Positions 42,111 to 50,779 of a stretch of DNA of 61,495 nt are shown here, piece after piece. Position 1 is the stretch's first letter. Each line of letters starts with the position of its first letter. A model generated the notes under the pieces. It saw only the letters and a program-made list of their open reading frames with translations. It was not told where the DNA came from and made no database searches. The translations under genes were made by a program, and so were the position numbers. Source of the stretch: Candidatus Bathyarchaeota archaeon (GTDB lineage Archaea; Thermoproteota; Bathyarchaeia; TCS64); contig JAOZHP010000078.1 in the NCBI GenBank assembly GCA_026014815.1, positions 1 to 61,495 on the forward strand, in the 5' to 3' direction.

Positions 42111-42791
42111 CTATACTCTGTCAGGGTAGTCGGATATTATTCCGTCTACTCCTATCTCTTTCATTCTTTCAATCTCGGCGTGCTCGTTAACTGTCCACGG
42201 GTATACCTTGATGCCCATGAGGTGGGCCTCCTCCACGTAACTTGAGTTAATGTACTCGTGGTAAGGGTTCACAGAGTAGGCTTTCAGCCTGTCAGCGAAG
42301 CCGAGAGCCACATCAGGTTCACTGTGAACAATAGGGCCTAGTCTAATGGGCTCATTGAGGCTTCTTAGCGCCTCCAGCATTTCCCACCGGAATGAGGTTG
42401 CCATAAAATCTTCATATGTGAGTTTTTCTGCGTCCATGAACTCCATAACCAAGTTATGAAGAGGCTCAGCGCATCCACGGCCCTTGAGCTCCACGTTCAC
42501 CTCAGCCTTACCTACGAGAGCCTCAAATACCTCTCTTAACTGAGGTATCTTCTCGCCTTTACCCGCGTCGAGTCCCTGAAGCGCCTCAAGCGTCATCTCA
42601 GCTACGGCTCCAGTCCCGTCGGTGGTCCTGTCAACGGTCTCGTCATGGATTACCACAAGTTCCCCTGAGGCACAGACATGTATGTCCAGCTCAACCATGT
42701 CCACACCCAGCTCAACTGCTTTCATGAATGAACGTAGCGTATTCTCGGGCTCGTAGCCAGCTGCTCCACGGTGGCCTATGCTTTGGACCAT
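42111..42791 (-). CDS. glycerophosphodiester phosphodiesterase
   Basis: The 226-residue protein opens with GHRGAAGYEPENTLRSF (catalytic His and Glu), then ELDIHVCASGELVVIHDETV (Glu, Asp and His), and ends with a YPWTV-type strand and GVDGIISDYPD. It splits glycerol-phosphodiesters into glycerol-3-phosphate (or G1P in archaea) and an alcohol. No signal peptide is present. The length is typical of cytoplasmic GDPDs. It lies 32 bp downstream of the Ldh2-like gene. Confidence 0.92.
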   Translation of the reverse strand: MVQSIGHRGAAGYEPENTLRSFMKAVELGVDMVELDIHVCASGELVVIHDETVDRTTDGTGAVAEMTLEALQGLDAGKGEKIPQLREVFEALVGKAEVNVELKGRGCAEPLHNLVMEFMDAEKLTYEDFMATSFRWEMLEALRSLNEPIRLGPIVHSEPDVALGFADRLKAYSVNPYHEYINSSYVEEAHLMGIKVYPWTVNEHAEIERMKEIGVDGIISDYPDRV

Positions 42792-42823
42792 GAAGAAAAT
42801 ATGTTTTATGCATATTAAACAGT

Positions 42824-43912
42824 TCAGGACTCGAAGCCAAACCTGTACTGTGTTAATCCCAGCTCGTCCCTCATCTGAATAAGCTCCTTCTGCAAGCTCT
42901 TACCGAGGGGTACGCCCTTGTTTTTTCTTTCAAGCCACACAAGATACTCTTTTTCACCTGCTGTATAGATCCTATCTTGTCCCGGCATCTTTCTCGATGC
43001 CCTTAACTCCCGCAATATATCACCAGCAGTCTTCTTGAAGGACTCAAGTTCTGTGAACGCCTCGATGTCAACCGCGATGAAGAAGTGACCCAAGTTAACA
43101 CCTGTGATGGCTTTGAGAAACGCGCCTCCCTGAAGGGCAGCTGAAAGTATCTCAACGATTGTCGCGAACCCATAGCCCTTGTAGCCACCAGTCTCCTCGC
43201 CCTTGCCTCCTATAGGCAGTAGCGCTGCTTTTCCCTCGATGAGTCTGGCCAGTGCCTCCTTTGGGTCGGTCAGATACTCTCCTTGATTGTCTATCAATAG
43301 ACCCTCGGGTATCTTCTCGCCTTTTCTGGCCGCTACCTCGATCTTGCCCCTCTGAGTGATGGATGTAGCCGCGTCATAGATGAATGGAAACTTCTCATCC
43401 GTGGGCAGCCCAACCGTGAGAGGGTTCGTACCATACATGTTCTCAGCCCCGAAGGTTGGTGCCACGCTTGGCCTGGCGTTGGTTCCTGTGATGCCTATCA
43501 TGCCTGCCTCGGCTGCCATCAAGGCGTAGTAACCTGCTATACCGTAGTGGGTGCTCTCTCTCACCGCCACCATGCCCATGCCGTACCGGCGGGCCTTTTC
43601 GATGCACAGGTCCATGGCTTTCTTCGCTACGAGGTGCCCCATACCATTATGACCATCAACTACCGCGGTTGTTGGCCCCTCCCTCACGATCTCAAAGTCT
43701 GTGACCGGGTTCTGGATGCCCTTCTTGAGCCGGTCATAGTACACGGGTTTGAGTCGGTTGACTCCGTGGCTGTCAATCCCCCGTTTATCCGAGGTGATCA
43801 GCACGTCAGCACATACCTTGGCGTCTTCCTCGGGCACCCCCTGCTCCTTGAAGACATCAACCATGAACCTTTCCAAGGTGTCAAAGTTCACCCACACAAC
43901 ATTATCAGCCAT
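42824..43912 (-). CDS. malate/L-lactate dehydrogenase family (Ldh2)
   Basis: The 362-residue protein belongs to the non-Rossmann NAD(P)-dependent dehydrogenases: DGHNGMGHLVAKKAMD, the catalytic-His strand ESTHYGIAGYYALMA, GTNARPSVAPTFG and DAATSITQRGKIEVA. Substrates include malate, lactate, ureidoglycolate and sulfolactate; the choice is not readable. It is unrelated to the D-2-hydroxyacid enzyme at 22.9 kb. The gene runs in the same direction as the GDPD gene and may be co-transcribed. Confidence 0.88.
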   Translation of the reverse strand: MADNVVWVNFDTLERFMVDVFKEQGVPEEDAKVCADVLITSDKRGIDSHGVNRLKPVYYDRLKKGIQNPVTDFEIVREGPTTAVVDGHNGMGHLVAKKAMDLCIEKARRYGMGMVAVRESTHYGIAGYYALMAAEAGMIGITGTNARPSVAPTFGAENMYGTNPLTVGLPTDEKFPFIYDAATSITQRGKIEVAARKGEKIPEGLLIDNQGEYLTDPKEALARLIEGKAALLPIGGKGEETGGYKGYGFATIVEILSAALQGGAFLKAITGVNLGHFFIAVDIEAFTELESFKKTAGDILRELRASRKMPGQDRIYTAGEKEYLVWLERKNKGVPLGKSLQKELIQMRDELGLTQYRFGFES

Positions 43913-43992
43913 AAGTATCCCCTACACCACAATAGGAATTTGTTTTAAAATCACTTACCCAGCGAGTAGTGATAGGAAAAGCATCATTGAAG

Positions 43993-44070
43993 TGGCGGGT
44001 CTGGAGGGATTCGAACCCTCGGCCAATGGCTTAAGAGGCCACCGCTCTAACCTTGCTGAGCTACAGACCC
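43993..44070 (-). tRNA. tRNA-Lys (CUU)
   Basis: The minus strand folds as a complete tRNA: acceptor GGGTCTG/CAGACCC, D arm with GCTC.. GAGC, anticodon loop CTCTTAA giving anticodon CUU after U33, and a T arm with GGTTCGAATCC. CCA is encoded at 43993-43995. No intron is needed. The mature body spans 43996-44070. Confidence 0.92.
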
Positions 44071-44166
44071 ATCAGCCTACAAGCATACAACAAACCTGAT
44101 TAAAAATGTTTCACAAAGCCTCAGTAGAGCATAAATATACTCAAACCATAGAGGAACAAGATAAGC

Positions 44167-44595
44167 ATGGTCAAACTAGAAGGACACGACTTCCCAGACG
44201 ACCTCTACTACCACAAGGACCACATGTGGCTCAGGGTCGAAGGAGACAAAGTCCGTGTAGGATACAACGCCTGGGCTGCAGACGCCGCAGGCAAACTCGT
44301 CAGCATCAAAACAAGGCCCCCCGGAAAGAAAGTCAAGGCAGGAAAAACCCTCGGCAGCATCGAGTCAGGCAAATGGGTGGGAAGCCTCAAAGTACCGGTC
44401 AGCGGTACCATCGACGAGATAAACCCAGAGTTATCAGGGAAACCCAACATAATCAACGATGGCCCATACGGCGACGGTTGGATAGCAGTGATAACCCCAA
44501 GTGAGCTAAACACTGAGCTAAGTGAACTCATGAAAGGCAGCGACAAAGACACCCTTGAGGCATGGCTAACAGAAGAGAAAGCCAAGACAGCCTAA
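44167..44595 (+). CDS. GcvH-like lipoyl carrier protein
   Basis: The 142-residue protein resembles glycine cleavage H protein: HKDHMWLRVEGDKVRVGYN, then GSIESGKWVGSLKVPVSGTI, with the candidate lipoyl Lys in ESGK and the usual PVSG turn. No other glycine-cleavage genes (gcvT, gcvP) are beside it. It could serve a distant glycine cleavage system or a separate lipoate-carrying pathway. The length is normal. It starts 97 bp after the divergent tRNA-Lys gene. Confidence 0.85.
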   Translation: MVKLEGHDFPDDLYYHKDHMWLRVEGDKVRVGYNAWAADAAGKLVSIKTRPPGKKVKAGKTLGSIESGKWVGSLKVPVSGTIDEINPELSGKPNIINDGPYGDGWIAVITPSELNTELSELMKGSDKDTLEAWLTEEKAKTA

Positions 44596-44681
44596 ACTCC
44601 TTTTTTAAATCAATTTATTCTTTTTCAACAAAGTCTAGTTCACACTACGCCACGATTAGAGATAAAAGGTATTAGAAAAAT

Positions 44682-45029
44682 TTACTTGATTATCCGGATC
44701 TGGCTTGGCTGAATTCCAGCCTCTAACAGCTCGTCGAGGGTCATGGCCTCCGCCTTGGCTGCCTTAATCTTCTCAAGAGCCCCTTCGCTGAAGCTGAAAG
44801 CAGCTATCTTGATGGGTTTTGTGAGTCTCCCCGCGGCAAGCACTTTCCCTGGAATCGCCGCGACCTCGTCTTCACTTACATGCCTCTCGATCCTGCTTAG
44901 GTTGACCGCTACTCTGCGTCTCTTGGCCGTATCGAGGTCCTCTGCGAGGGCCTTCCAGATGGCCTTTCCTGATTCCTCTGAGGCTTTTTCCAGTGCCGAA
45001 ATCGTGTCTTTTAGTGTCTGGTTCTTCAA
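44682..45029 (-). CDS. rpl18e: 50S ribosomal protein L18e
   Basis: The 115-residue protein is the archaeal/eukaryotic eL18: RRRVAVNLSRIERHV near the middle, VLAAGRLTKPIKIAAFSFSE after, and QIRIIK at the end. It binds 23S rRNA in the large subunit. It follows rpoD by 2 bp and is the last gene of this operon here; genes for L13, S9 and RpoN that often follow are not present downstream. The stop lies just before a gap to the GcvH-like gene. Confidence 0.93.
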   Translation of the reverse strand: MKNQTLKDTISALEKASEESGKAIWKALAEDLDTAKRRRVAVNLSRIERHVSEDEVAAIPGKVLAAGRLTKPIKIAAFSFSEGALEKIKAAKAEAMTLDELLEAGIQPSQIRIIK

Positions 45030-45031
45030 TG

Positions 45032-45949
45032 CTAAATGCCTCCTTCTGTGGATTCTTCTCCTTCCTCGTCGTCATAGTCCCCTGAACCCACCCTGTAGAG
45101 CTTGCTCTCATCAATCTCAGGTGTCTCGAAGTCGCTGATGGGTTCATGGATATCATCCGCGTCTATCTTCTTGACTAATGTATCAAGTTTCTTCTTGAGT
45201 ATCTTGACTGCCTCGGAAACTATACGCTGTGGCTGTAACGCGCCGTTGGACTCAACCGTGAATAGGTAGTCGTCCTGCTGCAAATGATCCAAGATCAAGT
45301 CATGGTTCACTGTGTCCCTGCATTTCTTGCAGCTTTCAAAACTCTGAATGTTGATTATCTTGAGGTTGTCGCCTTCGATGATTGCTGTCTCTGGTCCGCA
45401 TATCTCTACGCACTCAGTTACGGCTTTCATGTCAGTGATGGGAACCAGGGATATGTTCTGATACACGCACATGCTGACTGGGCTCCACTTTACGTGAATC
45501 TTGCCCTGTCCAAGCTGTGCGTATGCCTCAAACTTTATGGCTTGACCGTGTGCTATCTTCGCCAACGGTATGTTTGTACTGACTGGCGCAGGCCCTCCGT
45601 CCTCGGAGACTAAGTCGCCTGAGTAGACGGTTATGGTGTCCTCGGTGGCTTCCACATCCATGGTGAGCACTGCCCTGCAGTTTGGGCATCCCAGCTCCGC
45701 CTCGCAGTCGCACTCCTCTGGGAGCACGTACTTGTCGAGGTCTGTCGCAAGGGGCACGAACCCGAGCCTGTGAGCTATTATCTCGTCGGGGATCAGTGAA
45801 GAGTTGTCGAAATAGAATATGTCTTCAATGGTCATGATGGGGACCTCGGAGACCATTGTCCTCCTTAACGCGTTGGCGAACGCTGCGTCGACGCCCTCAA
45901 GCAGGAACCTGAGGGTGTCCTCGTTCAGGCTAATGATATGTGTCTTCAA
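45032..45949 (-). CDS. rpoD: DNA-directed RNA polymerase subunit D (Rpo3)
   Basis: The 305-residue protein has the alpha-like dimerisation core: NEDTLRFLLEGVDAAFANAL and RRTMVSEVPIMTIEDI, RLGFVPLATD, and HGQAIKFEAYAQLGQGKIHV. A Cys-rich insert (CDCEAELGCPNCRA and ESCKKC) could hold metal or a 4Fe-4S cluster, as in some archaeal Rpo3. Rpo3 pairs with Rpo11 to start polymerase assembly. The C-terminal 30 residues are acidic. It sits between rps11 and rpl18e, the usual archaeal order. Confidence 0.95.
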   Translation of the reverse strand: MKTHIISLNEDTLRFLLEGVDAAFANALRRTMVSEVPIMTIEDIFYFDNSSLIPDEIIAHRLGFVPLATDLDKYVLPEECDCEAELGCPNCRAVLTMDVEATEDTITVYSGDLVSEDGGPAPVSTNIPLAKIAHGQAIKFEAYAQLGQGKIHVKWSPVSMCVYQNISLVPITDMKAVTECVEICGPETAIIEGDNLKIINIQSFESCKKCRDTVNHDLILDHLQQDDYLFTVESNGALQPQRIVSEAVKILKKKLDTLVKKIDADDIHEPISDFETPEIDESKLYRVGSGDYDDEEGEESTEGGI

Positions 45950-45967
45950 GGTTTACCCACCAGACTC

Positions 45968-46360
45968 CTAAGGTCTTCTGCCTCTCCTTCCACCTTTCTT
46001 TCGTGTGCCGTCGTGTGGGATTGGCGTCGTCTCCTCGATCCTGCCGATCCTGAACCCGCTTCGGGCTAGGATACGGATGGCTGACTGTGCTCCTGGGCCG
46101 GGGGTCTTGCTCTTTATGCCTCCTGGCGCCCTTACCTTGATATGTATAGCGTTCACGCCTTTGTCTTTAGCGACGCGGACGATCTCCTGCGCTGCCTTCA
46201 TGGCCGCGTAGGGGCTTGGCTTGAGCCTATCTGCCTTGACGAACATGCCTCCGCTGGCGAGGCCGAGTGTCTCGGCTCCCGTCAGGTCGGTTATATGTAT
46301 AATGGTGTTGTTGAAACTGCTGTGTATATGGACGATAGCCCATCTTTCACCTTCACTCAT
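45968..46360 (-). CDS. rps11: 30S ribosomal protein S11
   Basis: The 130-residue protein is uS11: [59 protein letters not shown] and a basic [13 protein letters not shown] tail. It forms part of the platform of the small subunit, near the mRNA exit. The start overlaps the end of rps4 by 8 bp. The length is normal for archaea. Confidence 0.96.
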   Translation of the reverse strand: MSEGERWAIVHIHSSFNNTIIHITDLTGAETLGLASGGMFVKADRLKPSPYAAMKAAQEIVRVAKDKGVNAIHIKVRAPGGIKSKTPGPGAQSAIRILARSGFRIGRIEETTPIPHDGTRKKGGRRGRRP

Positions 46361-46907
46361 TGACTGGTTCCTCCGCTAGTGCTTCTTTTACCTCAAGCTC
46401 CCTCCGGAGGGGGTGCTCTGGGTTATGGAATGGGCTTGACTTCGCGAAGTCAAGCGTCTCCTCGTCCATGATCTTGACTTGATAGCTTGGAGAGGTCACT
46501 TTGCGGCCGTCAATCTCGATGTGGCCATGAGCTATTAGCTGCCTTGCCTGGAACAGGCTACGGGTTAATCCTCTCCTAAAAATGTATGTCTGGATTCTCC
46601 TTTCAAGAATATCCTCTATGCTTAGAGTAAGAACATCCTCTAGACGACCGTTCTCCATCACCAAGCCTCTCTTGTAGAGTTTGTTAACCAGCTCTTTTTC
46701 AAATGTTTCACGTTCAACAGTGCCGAGGCTTAGCAGATCCCTCGCCCTGCCCCTTAGGATGGATAGCTCTGTGTGAGCCTTCCATAGCTCTCTCTTGTTT
46801 CTGAGGCCGTAGACACCGATGGTGCGTAGTTCCGCGGATAGGTTGTCTGCGTCGTATGGGCGTCTGGGTGTTGTGTAAGTCTTATGTTTCTTCTTTGGGT
46901 CACCCAT
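46353..46907 (-). CDS. rps4: 30S ribosomal protein S4
   Basis: The 184-residue protein is archaeal uS4: [20 protein letters not shown] near the start and an S4 RNA-binding domain, [20 protein letters not shown], in the second half. It nucleates 16S rRNA folding. It overlaps rps13 by 1 bp and rps11 by 8 bp. The C-terminal tail is acidic. Confidence 0.96.
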   Translation of the reverse strand: MGDPKKKHKTYTTPRRPYDADNLSAELRTIGVYGLRNKRELWKAHTELSILRGRARDLLSLGTVERETFEKELVNKLYKRGLVMENGRLEDVLTLSIEDILERRIQTYIFRRGLTRSLFQARQLIAHGHIEIDGRKVTSPSYQVKIMDEETLDFAKSSPFHNPEHPLRRELEVKEALAEEPVNE

Positions 46908-47365
46908 TATTTCTGCCTCACACGGGCCCTGCTTACGCCTACACTTCGTCCCTTACGGGCGGTGGTCTTGGTGCGCTGTCCGCGTACCTTGAGGCCGCGT
47001 GCGTGGCGTTCGCCTTTCCAGCTTCTTGTTTCCCTCATCAGATCAATGTCATCTTTGTTCCTGAGGGCTAGGTCTGATGCTATGAGGTGTAAATCGTCCC
47101 CTGTCATGGGGTCCTTCCTCCTGTTGAGCATCCACTTTGGTAGACCTACGGACGCTGGGTCGTCGATAGCTTCTTCGAGCTTTCGCACGTCAGCGTCACC
47201 GAGGTTACCGAGTCTCGCGGTTGCGTCTAGCCCCAACTGCTTTACGATTGCTCGAGCGAGTCTTATGCCCACGCCTTTGACGTCGGTTAGGGCATAGGGC
47301 ACCATCTTAGTTCCATCTATGTTGGTGCCGTGGAGCCTGACAATGTAGTTGAATTCTCTTGACAT
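46907..47365 (-). CDS. rps13: 30S ribosomal protein S13
   Basis: The 152-residue protein is uS13: VRLHGTNIDGTKMVPYALTD, GVGIRLARAIVKQLGLDA, and a basic C-terminus with GQRTKTTARKGRSVGVSR. It sits at the head of the small subunit and touches tRNA and the large subunit. It is the first gene of the operon; upstream are GGAG eight bases before the ATG and a TATA-like TTTTAATAAG near 47410. Promoter strength is expected to be high. Confidence 0.96.
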   Translation of the reverse strand: MSREFNYIVRLHGTNIDGTKMVPYALTDVKGVGIRLARAIVKQLGLDATARLGNLGDADVRKLEEAIDDPASVGLPKWMLNRRKDPMTGDDLHLIASDLALRNKDDIDLMRETRSWKGERHARGLKVRGQRTKTTARKGRSVGVSRARVRQK

Positions 47366-47406
47366 ACTGAGATCTCCGTGTCAGTGTAACAGGGGTTAGG
47401 TTAAGC

Positions 47407-47417
47407 TTCTTATTAAA
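47407..47417 (-). promoter_or_regulatory. promoter of the S13 operon
   Basis: A TATA-like TTTTAATAAG on the minus strand lies about 45 bp before the rps13 start, so the message has a leader of roughly 20 bases with a GGAG ribosome site. It is the only recognisable box upstream of the operon. Confidence 0.4.
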
Positions 47418-47509
47418 ACGTTATGTTAAATCATGTTGAGACATTACACGTTTCGGCGATACATCTGATAGTCTTTGTAACCGGGGTTTAATGGTTTATA
47501 AAAAAATTT

Positions 47510-48589
47510 CTAGTTGACGTCTACGTTGCCAATTGAGGTTTCCGCTGTGATGCGGATCTGGATATCCTTCATGGAGTAATCGCTTGTCTTAGCTATCTTT
47601 CTCCTCACATCATCTGTGCTGTAGCTGAGGTTAGGCAGGTTTACGTCCACGCTTCCAACGGTTGTCTTGAGGTCTATATCATAACCTATCTCGGTTGAGG
47701 ATGGAGTATCGACTGTAACCGCCCCGTTGGTGGTATCCAAAGTGTACTCTCCACTCTGGGAGCCAATTATTGTGATTTCGATGGCCCCGTTGCTTGTTTC
47801 TAGGTTCACATCGGTACCCTCAAGACGCCCTGTGATCAGTCCGTTAGAGGTATCTGCGACAATTGTCTCACTGATTATGTTATCAAGAGTTATTCTTCCA
47901 TTCGAGGTGTCAACTTCAATGTTCCTTACATTAATATCCGTCAATGTGATCGCGCCGTTGCTAGTATCAAGATTAATGTCAAGAATCAAGTCATCAGGTA
48001 TCTTGACGTCAATAATTACCAGATAATTGGTCCACTCGTTTCCCGGCACTTCGAAGCCTAGTACAAGTCTCTGTGTGCCAGCCATAGCTGTATCGCTGAA
48101 CACTACCTCAATATCCTCAAGATTCTTTTCTGCTTGAGCATCGGTTGTACCCCTCGCTTTGATTGTTAACTCGATGCTATAACCAGAGTTATCCCAAGTA
48201 TCAACGTTGATTGCTCCATTCTTGTTGTCCACCTCAAGGTAAAGATTGTCGAGGTCAACATCACCAGTTAGTGTTTGGATCTCCTCTGCCCTGTATTGTG
48301 AATCAGTGATATCCGTAAACTCGTCTGTGAATAAGTTCACAAACCCAAATCCCTGAGTGATGAACATAGCTAATACTAAGCCACCCACGATTCCTCCGAA
48401 GAGGCCTTGAACCGGGGAACGTCTTCTTCCGCCTAACAAGGCGTTGATGACCATGCCGGCGCCTATGATTATCAGTATCCAGCTAAACATGTCGATGGTT
48501 ACGTCGATGTTCTGTAGGATGTACCATCCTCCTCCGAGTCCAAGTAGGAAACCTCCGAAGCCCATTCCTGAGTCGCTCATGTTGATCAC
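47510..48589 (-). CDS. DUF4097-like beta-repeat membrane protein
   Basis: The 359-residue protein starts with two or three membrane segments (about 8-25, 33-55 and 64-90), followed by a long domain of parallel-beta repeats. Units such as LDTSNGAITLTDI, VDTSNGRITLDNI and VADTSNGLITGRL recur about every 20-25 residues. This is the DUF4097 (putative adhesin) form, thought to make a beta-helix; the role is unknown. The repeat region would face outside. It stands alone after the ribosomal operon. Confidence 0.75.
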   Translation of the reverse strand: MINMSDSGMGFGGFLLGLGGGWYILQNIDVTIDMFSWILIIIGAGMVINALLGGRRRSPVQGLFGGIVGGLVLAMFITQGFGFVNLFTDEFTDITDSQYRAEEIQTLTGDVDLDNLYLEVDNKNGAINVDTWDNSGYSIELTIKARGTTDAQAEKNLEDIEVVFSDTAMAGTQRLVLGFEVPGNEWTNYLVIIDVKIPDDLILDINLDTSNGAITLTDINVRNIEVDTSNGRITLDNIISETIVADTSNGLITGRLEGTDVNLETSNGAIEITIIGSQSGEYTLDTTNGAVTVDTPSSTEIGYDIDLKTTVGSVDVNLPNLSYSTDDVRRKIAKTSDYSMKDIQIRITAETSIGNVDVN

Positions 48590-48745
48590 ATTTTTGATGT
48601 AAGTGTTGAATAAAAACCATGCTTACAATATGTGAGGATTCCAGAGAGTCTCGTGAAGGGGGTTCAGAATAGTCTCTGGTCCTCTACTCAGCACTAGTTA
48701 AAACACTATATTGTATTATTGTGACGTGAAAGAAGGGGTGGGGGG

Positions 48746-48997
48746 TTACTCGTTGATGATGGGGTCACCGTATGTCAGGAGCGTGATGGTGCTCTTAACG
48801 TGATCCAGACGTCGGACACGGTTGAAGACGACCTCCTTGACCCTATCCATGCTGTCGGCCTCAATCTCGATGATGAGGTCGTAGATACCGTAAAGGCTGT
48901 GGATCGCAGTGATCTCCTTTACCTCGTGCAGGGCCTCGATGATCGATGCTTCTTGCCCCAGCTCAGTGTTAAGCAGAACGAAGGCTTTCATAATCAA
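48746..48997 (-). CDS. stand-alone Lrp/AsnC ligand-binding (RAM) protein
   Basis: The 83-residue protein is a RAM domain alone: AFVLLNTELGQEASIIEALH then IHSLYGIYDLIIEIEAD. There is no HTH. Such proteins bind amino acids and may assemble with full Lrp-type regulators to adjust their ligand response. It could pair with the Lrp protein encoded at 31.1 kb or others elsewhere. The length fits a single RAM domain. Confidence 0.85.
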   Translation of the reverse strand: MIMKAFVLLNTELGQEASIIEALHEVKEITAIHSLYGIYDLIIEIEADSMDRVKEVVFNRVRRLDHVKSTITLLTYGDPIINE

Positions 48998-49130
48998 CCA
49001 AGAGAAAGTGATCGTGGGAGAATATCTACTTTTTGTATGGTTTACAGGTTATTCCTCCGTTTAAACAATGTAGAAAGATGTAGCCGAGAGCATAACCATC
49101 AATACTGGAATATTGATCCCTTTTTAGACG

Positions 49131-49952
49131 CTAATAGCAAGCTCTCACGGCGTCTTCTAGCCCTAAAAGCTCTAGTAGACTAAGCCTAGCCACAGGGGTA
49201 TCTAGAAGCACCTCACCTAGCTCCATCGAGTTTACGTGTGCCGTTGCTTTCCGTTTTGTCTCGAATACACCACCACGAATTAATGACTCTCTCAAAGCAT
49301 TTCGTGTCAGCTTATCCCCTTGAAGCAACAGTTCCTTCAGAACAACGTCGGCTCGTTCAACCCCCGCCCGAGGAAGAAGTGAAATAATTGCGGTACCCTT
49401 TCCGGGTTCAGGCAGGTAGGCTTCAGGTGGAACAGTCTCGTGGATTATTGTTTCGTAGAACAAGGCAGACTGCCATGACAGCTTACTGTATTCCTCCGTT
49501 CCTTCCTCGGCTGTCAACCTGGCAGCGAAGCTCTTAGAAACGATGAATGTAGCGGACTTGAAACCAAGCCTAAGCGACCTCTGGAACAGGGACTCACAGA
49601 TCATGTAAGGTAGATTGGAGACCAGCCGATCATGGTTCGGAAACAAGACAAAGAGTGCGTCTCCACGGATCAACTCAAAGTTACTATACTCGCTGAACCG
49701 GTCATCAAGAACAGGGACATATTTCGCGTTAATCTCTATAGCGATGACATGTTTCGCTCTTTTCAGCAGACCCTCTGTGATGTTTCCGGCACCTGGACCG
49801 ATCTCCAGTACCGTGTCTGTCTTATCAATCTCACAGTAATCGATGAATCGTCCGAGTGTAGCTTCATCGACTAGCTGCTGCTCGTCGAGGGAAGGCTCTA
49901 ACTGGATTCGGTGTTTAGATAGAAGTGATTGGGTCTTTTCCCTGAGCGTCAT
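49131..49952 (-). CDS. ksgA: rRNA adenine dimethyltransferase (KsgA/Dim1)
   Basis: The 273-residue protein dimethylates two adjacent adenosines near the 3-prime end of 16S rRNA. Motif I is LEIGPGAGNITEGLL, the acidic motif II is in VIAIEIN, and motif IV is NLPYMICESLF (NLPY). A C-terminal helical domain follows (LRESLIRGGVFETKRKA). The length is typical. It starts just after the hypothetical gene at 49959 and likely shares its transcript. Confidence 0.93.
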   Translation of the reverse strand: MTLREKTQSLLSKHRIQLEPSLDEQQLVDEATLGRFIDYCEIDKTDTVLEIGPGAGNITEGLLKRAKHVIAIEINAKYVPVLDDRFSEYSNFELIRGDALFVLFPNHDRLVSNLPYMICESLFQRSLRLGFKSATFIVSKSFAARLTAEEGTEEYSKLSWQSALFYETIIHETVPPEAYLPEPGKGTAIISLLPRAGVERADVVLKELLLQGDKLTRNALRESLIRGGVFETKRKATAHVNSMELGEVLLDTPVARLSLLELLGLEDAVRACY

Positions 49953-49958
49953 GGGAGC

Positions 49959-50702
49959 CTAGAGGAGGTATCTGGGCTCGCCTTTAATGGACTTGATGAG
50001 CTCCAGCGTCTCCTCAATTTCATTGTCTGTACCCTCGACCAGTAACCTCACTGCTCCTTCGGCTCCAGCGATACCGCCAGCGGAGTACAGGTACGCGTCA
50101 ACGCCTGCTAGAACGCCGAGGGCCTCGATCTCTGTGATGATGGTGCCTGTGATGGGCCACATCCGGGGCCCCTCATAATCCTCCTCGGCTGCGACCCGGT
50201 ATAACTCGTTGATGTCCTCATAGGTGAGCTTCTCCAGACCGATTGGAATGATTAAGTGAACCTGTTTTCCGATTATGTGGCCAAGGGTGTTACCGATAGT
50301 GGCGCCGTCCATGCCGCCGATGAGTATTCCAGCCATATCGCCCATATAGTCCAAGACGTTGGCTCCCTTGATGTACACGTCACCCTTCTTCAGGTCAGGG
50401 GCTATGTTGACACGATCATACTGTGCAGCTACCTCGCCGTTGATGAACACAACGTCAGGTATCTTCTCATCGGCTGGCTCGGGATGTTTCTCTGGCTCCG
50501 GTGGAGTGGTGATGCCGCTTCTGTAACGTCTTTTATCGATTTTTTTGCCCCAGAGCTCCTCAAGGACATAGGCGTTGGTGGTACCTGTGGCTACAACTAC
50601 GGTTCCTTCCTTCATGGCGTTCTGGACCTCGGGGAGGGCTGCCACTGCTTTTCCTATGAGCCGTTTGGACTCTGCTACAGTGAGTACGAATTGTCGCTTC
50701 AT
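49959..50702 (-). CDS. conserved hypothetical protein
   Basis: The 247-residue protein is not recognised. It has a nucleotide- or sugar-binding-like feel: KEGTVVVATGTTNAYVLEEL near residue 31, a long loop with Pro and Glu, GGMDGATIGNTLGHIIGKQV in the middle, and IPIGLEKLTYED later. No membrane segment is seen. The gene ends 7 bp before ksgA on the same strand, so the two may be co-expressed. Its function is unknown. Confidence 0.6.
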   Translation of the reverse strand: MKRQFVLTVAESKRLIGKAVAALPEVQNAMKEGTVVVATGTTNAYVLEELWGKKIDKRRYRSGITTPPEPEKHPEPADEKIPDVVFINGEVAAQYDRVNIAPDLKKGDVYIKGANVLDYMGDMAGILIGGMDGATIGNTLGHIIGKQVHLIIPIGLEKLTYEDINELYRVAAEEDYEGPRMWPITGTIITEIEALGVLAGVDAYLYSAGGIAGAEGAVRLLVEGTDNEIEETLELIKSIKGEPRYLL

Positions 50703-50779
50703 ACTTTGAGTAGATGCGGCGCATGTAATTAAGTTGAATCATAACTCGGATAAGCATAAAGACTAATGAATTATGGACG

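Noticed and set aside
44106-44504. 132-residue frame overlapping the GcvH-like gene
   Set aside because: It is the shifted frame of the GcvH-like gene; composition is Arg/Gln-rich and meaningless.
47700-48250. repeated units like a CRISPR array
   Set aside because: The DNA similarity reflects protein repeats (DTSNG) of the DUF4097-like gene; spacing is irregular and no spacers exist.
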